DNA from: Eubacteriales bacterium
GTDB lineage: Bacteria; Bacillota; Clostridia; Peptostreptococcales; Anaerovoracaceae
Reading direction: 5' to 3'
Assembly (NCBI GenBank): GCA_028680875.1
Contig: JAQUJQ010000131.1
Coordinates: 1 to 5,095, forward strand
Length of the DNA stretch: 5,095 bases
The position numbers were made by a program, and so were the translations under genes. Shown here piece by piece: positions 1 to 5,095 of this stretch. Position 1 is the first letter of the stretch. The number at the start of each line of letters is the position of its first letter. The notes below the pieces were generated by a model. That model saw only the letters and a program-made list of their open reading frames with translations. It ran no database searches and was not told the DNA's origin.

Positions 1-461
1 GCCCGTTTTCGGGCTCCGGGGACATGATCCAATATCCATAGAATCTTGGTGGCAGAAAAATAAGCATCAATGGGAAGTCCGGTCTTTTTTCGAAAAGACT
101 CGCTCATCCCATTCTTAATTAATGAATCACAAAATTCAGCTGTCCGTCTGCATTGCCAAACGATGGCATTATATACAGGTTCTCCTGTTATTTTATCCCA
201 GATTACTGTGGTTTCCCTTTGATTGGTGATTCCAATAGCTTTGATATTATGAAAATTGGCTCCGATTTGGTGCATAGCTTCCTGTGCGACTCCCATCTGA
301 CTCCCCCAAATTTCCATAGCATCATGTTCCACCCATCCCGGCTTGGGATAAATCTGGCGAAACTCCTTTTGGGCTATGCTGGCCGGTTTTCCTTGTTCAT
401 CGAATAGAATGCAACGTGAACTGGTGGTTCCTTGATCCATGGCCATTATATATTTTCTCAT
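1..461 (-). CDS. glpK: Glycerol kinase, N-terminal part (3' end beyond window)
   Basis: This encodes the first 153 residues of a protein that is normally about 500. Glycerol kinase is a cytosolic FGGY-family enzyme that phosphorylates glycerol to sn-glycerol 3-phosphate with ATP. Visible are the N-terminal phosphate-binding motif DQGTTSSR (residues 9-16), the NQRET motif whose Arg82-Glu83 match the glycerol-binding Arg-Glu pair of the E. coli enzyme, the VWQCRRT stretch (101-107), and DAYFSATK (132-139), whose Tyr134 matches another known glycerol contact. This pattern fits glycerol kinase better than xylulokinase or other FGGY sugar kinases. The ATG at 461 is chosen because GGAGGG (467-472) sits 5 bases upstream; Met6 and Met8 lack such a site. 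The gene starts 12 bases after the hemW stop and no convincing promoter lies between, so co-transcription with hemW is inferred. The reading frame is open to the window edge, with no sign of damage. Confidence 0.96.
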   Translation of the reverse strand, partial: MRKYIMAMDQGTTSSRCILFDEQGKPASIAQKEFRQIYPKPGWVEHDAMEIWGSQMGVAQEAMHQIGANFHNIKAIGITNQRETTVIWDKITGEPVYNAIVWQCRRTAEFCDSLIKNGMSESFRKKTGLPIDAYFSATKILWILDHVPGARKR

Positions 462-473
462 CTCTTCCCTCCA

Positions 474-1604
474 TTATACAAAATCTATCAATACTGTATT
501 GGACAGGTCTATTCCTTTTCGGGTAAACCGAAGCTGATGATCCGTAGGATCTATTTCCAACAACCCCTTTTGGATATGTTTATTGACCTCATTTTTATAA
601 ATATCAATTAATGATATACCAAATTTTTGTTCAAATTTTTTTAATGAAATCCCTTCTATTTTTCTTAACCCGGTAAAAATGAATTCTGAAATTTCATCCT
701 GATATGTGTTTGTATGCTTCCATACAATGAAAGAGCCATCGCCGGATTGTATATAAGTATCAAGATCTGTCTCATTGCTGAATCGTTTGCCATCCACGTA
801 GGAATGTGCTCCCAGTCCCAGACCTAAATACTCTTCCATGGACCAGTATTTCAGGTTATGCCTGCATTTGTAACCGAATTTGGCTGCATTAGATATTTCA
901 TAGTGAAAGTAGCCACATTTTTCCAGTAAATAAACTCCTTCCCAGTACATCTGCCGATCGGTTTCATCATCCATTTCTTTCAACGTTCCTGCTTCAAACA
1001 TCTGATAGAAGGGAGTTCCCTTTTCAAGCTGTAAGCTATAGAAAGAAATGTGCTCCGGCTCTAAATCGATTACTTGTTTTAGAGTATTCAGCCACTGGGT
1101 TTTTGTCTGGCCGGGCAAGGCAAACATAAGATCCACATTAATATTTTTAAAACCACAAGCTCTTGCATCTCTATAGTTTTCTAAAAAGTCTGCACTATTA
1201 TGGACACGACCAATGTAATCCAACAACTTATCATCCATAGATTGAGCACCGATACTGATCCGGTTAATCCCCAGGTTTCGATATGCAATCAGCTTTGATT
1301 TGGAGAGAGTTTTTGGATTTGCTTCTAAAGAGATTTCTGCACCTGGTGTCACTGAAAACTGTTGATATATCTTAGCTAATATATATTCTAAATCGATTGG
1401 CTCCAACAAAGAAGGTGTGCCACCACCGAAAAAGATACTGTCTACAGAGAAACCGGAGCCATTTCTATGAGAAATATCCCGCAATAAAGCTTTCACATAA
1501 GTAGAATATACGCTATTATCTATTCCGGCAAAGGATAAAAAATCGCAATACCTGCATTTTTTAACACAAAAAGGTATATGCACATATAATCCTAACTGTC
1601 GCAT
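474..1604 (-). CDS. hemW: Radical SAM heme chaperone HemW (HemN-like protein)
   Basis: This is a complete protein of 376 residues, the usual HemW length. Cys13, Cys17 and Cys20 form the CxxxCxxC motif that holds the radical-SAM 4Fe-4S cluster. It is followed by Asp-Phe, so the fourth cysteine found in true coproporphyrinogen dehydrogenase HemN (CxxxCxxCxC) is absent. Other family marks are GGGTPSLL (60-67) for SAM binding, SLEANP (92-97), RISIGAQS (115-122), DLMFALPGQT (158-167), and HNLKYW (249-254), which matches the HNxxYW motif linked to heme binding in HemW proteins. The C-terminal part (about 300-376) looks like the HemW winged-helix domain. Family knowledge points to heme binding and delivery to hemoproteins, not heme synthesis; older annotations as coproporphyrinogen oxidase are misleading. 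The start at 1604 lies 8 bases after the lepA stop. Its only Shine-Dalgarno candidate is a short AGG (1612-1614) overlapping that stop, which suggests translational coupling to lepA. Confidence 0.96.
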   Translation of the reverse strand: MRQLGLYVHIPFCVKKCRYCDFLSFAGIDNSVYSTYVKALLRDISHRNGSGFSVDSIFFGGGTPSLLEPIDLEYILAKIYQQFSVTPGAEISLEANPKTLSKSKLIAYRNLGINRISIGAQSMDDKLLDYIGRVHNSADFLENYRDARACGFKNINVDLMFALPGQTKTQWLNTLKQVIDLEPEHISFYSLQLEKGTPFYQMFEAGTLKEMDDETDRQMYWEGVYLLEKCGYFHYEISNAAKFGYKCRHNLKYWSMEEYLGLGLGAHSYVDGKRFSNETDLDTYIQSGDGSFIVWKHTNTYQDEISEFIFTGLRKIEGISLKKFEQKFGISLIDIYKNEVNKHIQKGLLEIDPTDHQLRFTRKGIDLSNTVLIDFV

Positions 1605-1612
1605 CTCATTAC

Positions 1613-3424
1613 CTATTTATTATCATCATATTTTAATACAGCTGTAAAGGCTTCCTGAGGAACCTCTACGTTACCGAACTGGCGCATTCTCTTTTTTCCT
1701 TCTTTTTGTTTTTCCAGCAACTTCTTTTTTCGGGAGATATCTCCGCCATAACATTTTGCGATTACATCTTTCCGATAAGCCCTCACCGTTTCTCTTGCAA
1801 TTACCTTTTGTCCGATAGCAGCCTGAATCGGCACCTCAAACTGATGCATAGGAATAATTTCTTTTAGCTTTTCACAAACAAAACGTCCTCGCTGATAGGC
1901 TTTGGATTCGTGAACAATCATAGAGAAGGCGTCCACCAGATCCTTGTTAAGCAGGATGTCCAACTTAACAACTTGTGATTTCTCATATCGTATAAATTCG
2001 TAATCCAGAGAACCATAGCCTCTGGTCTTAGATTTCAAGGCGTCAAAAAAATCATAAATAACTTCGTTTAACGGCATTTCATAATGAAGAACGACACGGG
2101 TCTCGGTGATGTATTCCATATGGGTCATCGTCCCTCTTCTTTCCTGACATATTTCCATAATACTTCCCACATATTCCTTTGGAATCATTATGTCCGCTTT
2201 AACCATCGGTTCTTCAATGTGATCTATTTCAGTCAACGGAGGCAAGTTGGACGGGTTTTGAATCAATTCTGTACTTCCGTCATTCATCACTACTTTATAT
2301 ATAACACTGGGAGAAGTGGTAATGATTCCTAAATCAAACTCTCGCTCTAAACGTTCTGCAATGATTTCCATGTGCAAAAGACCTAAAAATCCGCACCGGA
2401 ATCCAAATCCCAGTGCCGTTGAAGTTTCCGGTTCAAATTGAAATGCCGCATCATTGATTTGAAGTTTTTCTAAAGCGTCCTTTACATTTTCATATTTTTC
2501 TCCCTCAGCAGGATAAATACCGCAAAACACCATAGATTGCATCTTCTTATAACCGTGAAGAGCTTTTTCTGTAGGATCATGATCTAATGTGATGGTATCC
2601 CCCACCCGTGCATCAGCTACCTGCTTTATGCCGGCACAGACATAGCCAACTTCGCCGGCCTTCAACGTTTCAACCGGTGTGGGACCCGGAGAATACACAC
2701 CCACTTCGGTTACCTCATACTTTTTCTTTGTATTCATCAATAAAATAATATCACCTTTTTTAATGGAACCATCGAATACCCTGGCATAGATAACCACACC
2801 TTTGTAGTTATCATAATAGGAATCAAAGATAAGGGCCTTCAGTTTACCCTTTTCTTCTCCTTTTGGCGCAGGTATAGTATGAACGACCGCCTCCAATACA
2901 TCCTGGATGTTTATTCCTTCTTTGGCGGAAATGAGAGGAGCCCGGGATGCATCAATCCCGATAACATCTTCTATTTCTGCTTTTGCTGCCTCCGGCTGTG
3001 CACTAATCAAATCTATTTTATTGATCACAGGTAATATTTCCAGGTCTTCGTCTAAAGCCAGATAGACATTAGCTAAGGTTTGAGCTTCCACCCCCTGAGT
3101 GGCATCTACAACGAGAATAGCTCCTTCACAGGCCGCAAGGCTCCTGGACACCTCATAGGTAAAATCCACATGTCCCGGCGTATCAATTAAATTAAAGATG
3201 TACTCCCGGCCATCCTTAGCATGATAAACCAAACGGGTAGTCTGCAGCTTAATGGTAATGCCTCTTTCCCGTTCAATATCCATATTGTCCAAATACTGTT
3301 CCTTCATCTCCCGTTTTGTGACCAATCCGGTTGCTTCCAAAAGCCGGTCTGCCAATGTGGATTTACCATGATCAATATGTGCAACGATACAAAAATTACG
3401 AATAAATTGTTGATATGAATTCAT
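1613..3424 (-). CDS. lepA: Elongation factor 4 (LepA), ribosome-associated GTPase
   Basis: This encodes 603 residues, the typical LepA length. LepA is a cytosolic translational GTPase that acts on the ribosome, proposed to back-translocate or remodel stalled ribosomes and to aid initiation. The G motifs are complete: G1 HIDHGKST (16-23), G2 around ERGITIK (53-59), G3 DTPGHVD (81-87), G4 NKID (135-138) and G5 SAK (166-168). Domain II, the EF-G-like domains III and V, and the LepA-specific C-terminal domain follow. The last contains CYGGDISRKKKLLEKQKEGK (558-577), which is diagnostic and separates LepA from EF-G and from BipA. The reading frame stays open to an ATG at 3559, but that start would add 45 residues without family resemblance and overlap orf91. 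The ATG at 3424 has a GGAGG (3429-3433) 4 bases upstream and gives the standard N-terminus. A sigma-A-like promoter lies just upstream; hemW follows after 8 bases. Confidence 0.99.
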   Translation of the reverse strand: MNSYQQFIRNFCIVAHIDHGKSTLADRLLEATGLVTKREMKEQYLDNMDIERERGITIKLQTTRLVYHAKDGREYIFNLIDTPGHVDFTYEVSRSLAACEGAILVVDATQGVEAQTLANVYLALDEDLEILPVINKIDLISAQPEAAKAEIEDVIGIDASRAPLISAKEGINIQDVLEAVVHTIPAPKGEEKGKLKALIFDSYYDNYKGVVIYARVFDGSIKKGDIILLMNTKKKYEVTEVGVYSPGPTPVETLKAGEVGYVCAGIKQVADARVGDTITLDHDPTEKALHGYKKMQSMVFCGIYPAEGEKYENVKDALEKLQINDAAFQFEPETSTALGFGFRCGFLGLLHMEIIAERLEREFDLGIITTSPSVIYKVVMNDGSTELIQNPSNLPPLTEIDHIEEPMVKADIMIPKEYVGSIMEICQERRGTMTHMEYITETRVVLHYEMPLNEVIYDFFDALKSKTRGYGSLDYEFIRYEKSQVVKLDILLNKDLVDAFSMIVHESKAYQRGRFVCEKLKEIIPMHQFEVPIQAAIGQKVIARETVRAYRKDVIAKCYGGDISRKKKLLEKQKEGKKRMRQFGNVEVPQEAFTAVLKYDDNK

Positions 3425-3428
3425 TTTT

Positions 3429-3433
3429 CCTCC
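3429..3433 (-). promoter_or_regulatory. Ribosome binding site that fixes the lepA start
   Basis: A perfect GGAGG stands 4 bases before the ATG at 3424. It decides between this start and the in-frame ATG at 3559, which lies inside orf91 and has no comparable site. Confidence 0.85.
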
Positions 3434-3457
3434 GGGGGATATTCCCAATTTAAAATA

Positions 3458-3475
3458 AGGCCGCAATTGCGACCT
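3458..3475 (-). other. Hairpin in the orf91-lepA gap: 5' mRNA hairpin or weak terminator
   Basis: On the minus strand AGGTCGC, loop AATT and GCGGCCT form a 7-bp stem with one G-U pair, followed by TTATTTT. The G-U pair is possible only in minus-strand RNA, since the other strand would have a C-A mismatch. Two readings are open. It could be a weak intrinsic terminator for transcripts arriving from spoIIP-orf91. It could also be a hairpin at the very 5' end of the lepA mRNA, because the predicted promoter would start transcription at about 3473-3475. The T-tract is short and interrupted, so strong termination is not expected. Confidence 0.45.
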
Positions 3476-3479
3476 ATAA

Positions 3480-3509
3480 ATTATATCACAAGATTCCCTA
3501 TTTTTACAA
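3480..3509 (-). promoter_or_regulatory. Likely sigma-A promoter for lepA-hemW-glpK
   Basis: On the minus strand there is a -35 TTGTAA (3504-3509, four of six matches to TTGACA), an 18-base spacer, and a perfect -10 TATAAT (3480-3485). A TGA just before the -10 gives the extended form TGnTATAAT. The predicted transcription start is near 3473-3475, about 50 bases before the lepA ATG. The -35 hexamer consists of the last sense codon (TTG) and the stop codon (TAA) of orf91. This is a motif match only; its position in the largest gap of the window supports it. Confidence 0.65.
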
Positions 3510-3779
3510 GGTCGTAAACGGGAAAGGCAAGTCTTTGGCCCGCTCTTCTTCCTGTTCAAATAAATAATCCCATTTGCTTTGCATATCTGTCATATTGACT
3601 TTGTACTCTTTCCCGAGTAAAGAAAAAGTAACCCAGTCCTGATCTACTCTCCGGGTCTGAAGACTTAATACACCCACTTTTCCCATCATATCTGAATAAG
3701 CTTCATCCACAATTACTAAACCGATTATAAAAGAAAGAGTCAGGATAAATACTGCCAATTTCTTCTTTCCCATTGCCAT
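3504..3779 (-). CDS. Small single-pass membrane or exported protein, unknown function (orf91)
   Basis: I do not recognise this 91-residue protein. Lys5-Lys6-Lys7 precede a hydrophobic stretch (about 8-24, LAVFILTLSFIIGLVIV), then a polar domain of about 65 residues. By the positive-inside rule the C-terminal domain should lie outside the membrane. AYS at 27-29 could also serve as a signal peptidase site, so a cleaved, secreted form is possible. The exported part starts with a probable beta-rich segment (GVLSLQT, WVTFSLLGKEYKV) and continues into a charged helix-like stretch (QSKWDYLFEQEEERAK) ending in a short Pro/Phe/Thr tail; it has no cysteine. The ATG at 3779 is preferred: GAGGAA (3785-3790) lies directly upstream, and the ATG at 3845 would overlap spoIIP by 55 bases. 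It begins 11 bases after the spoIIP stop with no promoter seen between, so co-expression with spoIIP and a membrane role in sporulation are inferred. Confidence 0.85.
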   Translation of the reverse strand: MAMGKKKLAVFILTLSFIIGLVIVDEAYSDMMGKVGVLSLQTRRVDQDWVTFSLLGKEYKVNMTDMQSKWDYLFEQEEERAKDLPFPFTTL

Positions 3780-3784
3780 AATAA

Positions 3785-3790
3785 TTCCTC
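3785..3790 (-). promoter_or_regulatory. Ribosome binding site that fixes the orf91 start
   Basis: GAGGAA begins on the base right after the spoIIP TAA stop and lies 5 bases before the ATG at 3779 (7 from the GAGG core). This placement supports the 91-residue reading of orf91 and suggests that ribosomes finishing spoIIP can re-initiate here. Confidence 0.75.
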
Positions 3791-4705
3791 TTACATTTCT
3801 TCCATTACTTGAGCTAGTGCCTCTGCAAAATATGTAGCAGAACACTTTGCTTCCTCTATGGTGTTCTGGTTATTCCCCATTTCTAACAGCAAATACTGAT
3901 CTGTTATGTATTGATTGTATTTATATTCCTTTTGAATAATCCCTCTGCTGAAACCGGGATATAGTTCGTTGGCCTTTGCAATGATTTTATTAGCAAAAAT
4001 CATTAATTCTTTGGCATTGTCATTCCCACGGCCTACAACTAAACTGAATTGGGCTGCGGTTTTTCCGTCTACGATAAAAGTATGACCCTTGTTTCCTGTA
4101 TAGCCCGCCGCATCTCTATGTAAATCGATAATAATCTGAATGGATGGGTTAGACTTTAAAATGCTTTGGGCTGTATCCATAGACCTACTATAGGATTTGC
4201 TATAAGAAGGTGAATCGTGAAGGGTTTTATTATGAACCACTCCAATTCCCTTAGCCTTCAAAGCCGCTTCTAGTACATTTCCAACCTCACGCACCGTCCC
4301 CTCCTCATCCTGGGAATGAAAATTCCCTTCGCTTACGGGTTGAAAGGTTTCCGTAGCATGTGTATGGTAAATAAGCACCTGAGGTTTCTCAGAGCTGACA
4401 CTATGAGTTTCCGTATCTATGACTTCCTTTCCAGTTACGGCCACCTCCACAGTTTTCTCCTCCCTATTCTCTGTCTCAGAAAGGAAGTCTCTTGATTCTG
4501 TTCCATTGCTTCTGCTGATCAGGGGAAAGGCATTGGCCAAATATTGTTTTCCAACTTCTTCTCTTAAATCCTGTCCTGTGACTCCTATACCCATGTTTAA
4601 AAACACAAGGGTTGCCATTCCGCAAATTCCCCAAAAAAGCAAAGTGAATAACAAAAGCTTATTCCTTCTCGCCGGTCTTCGGCGGTGTGAAATTTTACTT
4701 ATCAT
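3791..4705 (-). CDS. spoIIP: Stage II sporulation protein P (SpoIIP), peptidoglycan hydrolase
   Basis: This is a complete protein of 304 residues. SpoIIP is the amidase and endopeptidase of the SpoIID-SpoIIM-SpoIIP engulfment machine, which strips stem peptides from septal peptidoglycan so that the mother cell can engulf the forespore. A basic N-terminus (HRRRPARRNK, 7-16) precedes one membrane segment (about 17-38). A Glu/Ser/Thr-rich linker runs to about 107, and the SpoIIP catalytic domain fills the rest. Candidate zinc or catalytic residues are in YHTHATETF (113-121: His114, His116, Glu119), IDLHRDA (193-199: His196) and LLEMGNNQNT (273-282: Glu275). The B. subtilis protein is about 400 residues; the shortening here lies in the linker, and the catalytic blocks are intact. 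The ATG at 4705 has GAGGTG (4711-4716) 5 bases upstream and begins 14 bases after the gpr stop. A sigma-E-like promoter lies just upstream. SpoIID and SpoIIM are not in this window. Confidence 0.95.
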   Translation of the reverse strand: MISKISHRRRPARRNKLLLFTLLFWGICGMATLVFLNMGIGVTGQDLREEVGKQYLANAFPLISRSNGTESRDFLSETENREEKTVEVAVTGKEVIDTETHSVSSEKPQVLIYHTHATETFQPVSEGNFHSQDEEGTVREVGNVLEAALKAKGIGVVHNKTLHDSPSYSKSYSRSMDTAQSILKSNPSIQIIIDLHRDAAGYTGNKGHTFIVDGKTAAQFSLVVGRGNDNAKELMIFANKIIAKANELYPGFSRGIIQKEYKYNQYITDQYLLLEMGNNQNTIEEAKCSATYFAEALAQVMEEM

Positions 4706-4719
4706 ATATACACCTCTTC

Positions 4720-5095
4720 CTAAGATGAATATATGCCGGGATGAAGGGTACTATTAATACCATTTGCAATCACTTCGGAAAAATCGAAAATCACCTGATC
4801 AATATCTGAAGTGGTCACAATCATGCTTTCCCCATTTTTCTCCAAGTGTTCCAGAGCCTTCTGCGGGCTTTTAAGCAAACCATCAAGGCTATCTAATATT
4901 AAGGTTTTAGAATCTATCACTGTAGGTACTCCAATTGCAATTACCTTAGTACCAAGAGATTTTTCCGTTAAATCTTTTCGCATATTTCCTGTTCCTGATC
5001 CCGGTGAAATTCCCGTGTCCGTTATTTGTATAGTTGTACTGATTCGGTCTACATTACGGGCTGCTAACGCATCCACAGCAATGACTACCTCCGGT
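4720..5095 (-). CDS. gpr: Germination protease Gpr, C-terminal part (5' end beyond window)
   Basis: The reading frame enters from the window edge and encodes the last 124 residues of a protein normally about 320-370 long. Gpr is the spore protease (peptidase family A25) made as a zymogen in the forespore; it degrades the DNA-protecting small acid-soluble proteins at germination. Recognisable blocks are VIAVDALAAR, whose aspartate probably matches one of the two essential aspartates of the family, then TTIQITDTGISPGSGTGN, then VIAIGVPTVIDS, and near the end SMIVTTSDID and ANGINSTLHPGI, typical of clostridial Gpr. A GTG at 5076 could be mistaken for a start, but it is the Val codon inside VIAVDAL, and the frame reads PEVVIA upstream of it. 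The TAG stop lies 14 bases before spoIIP, the classical gpr-spoIIP pairing. Its promoter, expected to be sigma-G or sigma-F dependent, lies outside the window. Confidence 0.97.
   Translation of the reverse strand, partial: PEVVIAVDALAARNVDRISTTIQITDTGISPGSGTGNMRKDLTEKSLGTKVIAIGVPTVIDSKTLILDSLDGLLKSPQKALEHLEKNGESMIVTTSDIDQVIFDFSEVIANGINSTLHPGIYSS
4728..4756 (-). promoter_or_regulatory. Candidate sigma-E promoter for spoIIP-orf91
   Basis: On the minus strand TAATAGT (4750-4756) matches the sigma-E -35 consensus KMATATT at six of seven positions. After a 14-base spacer, CATATATT (4728-4735) matches the -10 consensus CATACAMT at six of eight. The start would fall near 4721, at the gpr stop codon and about 16 bases before the spoIIP ATG, just leaving room for the ribosome binding site at 4711-4716. 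In B. subtilis spoIIP also has its own sigma-E promoter behind gpr, which supports the assignment. It lies within gpr coding sequence, so chance similarity remains possible. Confidence 0.5.

Noticed and set aside
153..407. Open reading frame of 84 codons on the plus strand
   Set aside because: It lies wholly antisense to glpK, whose protein sequence matches the family throughout; the plus-strand translation resembles no protein I know.
472..477. TATAAT on the minus strand at the hemW stop, as a -10 box for glpK
   Set aside because: No acceptable -35 lies 16-18 bases upstream, and transcription would start inside the glpK ribosome binding site, leaving no usable leader.
2084..2332. Open reading frame of 82 codons on the plus strand
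   Set aside because: It is antisense to the conserved middle of lepA and its translation has no recognisable domain.
3221..3418. Open reading frame of 65 codons on the plus strand
   Set aside because: It is antisense to the GTPase G1-G2 region of lepA, where strong protein conservation explains the lack of stops.
3425..3559. 45-residue N-terminal extension of LepA from an ATG at 3559
   Set aside because: It overlaps orf91 and crosses the predicted promoter. The residues do not resemble LepA, and the ATG at 3424 has a perfect GGAGG.
3780..3845. 22-residue upstream extension of orf91 from an ATG at 3845
   Set aside because: It would overlap the end of spoIIP, and the extension (MFCYIFCRG...) precedes an otherwise normal KKK-hydrophobic N-terminus that has its own ribosome binding site.
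4419..4757. Open reading frame of 112 codons on the plus strand, spanning the spoIIP start
   Set aside because: It is antisense to the spoIIP N-terminus and the gpr end, and has no family resemblance.
5074..5076. GTG as the start of a 118-residue protein
   Set aside because: The same frame continues to the window edge as PEVVIAV and joins the conserved VIAVDALAAR block of Gpr, so this is an internal valine codon of a gene cut by the window.

Overview
The window comes from an endospore-forming Firmicute, most likely class Clostridia. The evidence is a germination protease (Gpr) next to the engulfment enzyme SpoIIP, strong GGAGG-type ribosome binding sites, tight gene packing and a moderately AT-rich composition. 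All six recognised genes lie on the minus strand, so transcription runs from high to low coordinates. Only about 125 bases are non-coding, and no stretch over 300 bases lacks a gene.

In the order of transcription: the C-terminal third of gpr (4720-5095, cut by the window edge); spoIIP (3791-4705), complete; a 91-residue unrecognised membrane or exported protein, here called orf91 (3504-3779); a 79-base gap with a likely vegetative promoter and a hairpin; lepA, encoding elongation factor 4 (1613-3424); hemW, a radical-SAM heme chaperone (474-1604); and the N-terminal 153 codons of glpK, glycerol kinase (1-461, cut by the window edge).

The sequence suggests two expression modules in one gene string. 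The sporulation module is gpr, spoIIP and orf91, with a sigma-E-like promoter inside the 3' end of gpr that could drive spoIIP and orf91 in the mother cell. The housekeeping module is lepA, hemW and glpK, driven by a sigma-A-like promoter with an extended -10. Its -35 hexamer is the last codon plus the stop codon of orf91.

The gpr-spoIIP-lepA-hemW order is classical for spore-forming Firmicutes. The part that departs from it is what follows hemW: in many Bacilli and Clostridia this is the hrcA-grpE-dnaK-dnaJ heat-shock operon, but here glpK begins 12 bases after the hemW stop. I see no wholly new system. The items most worth a second look are orf91, the hemW-glpK junction and the overlapping promoter architecture.
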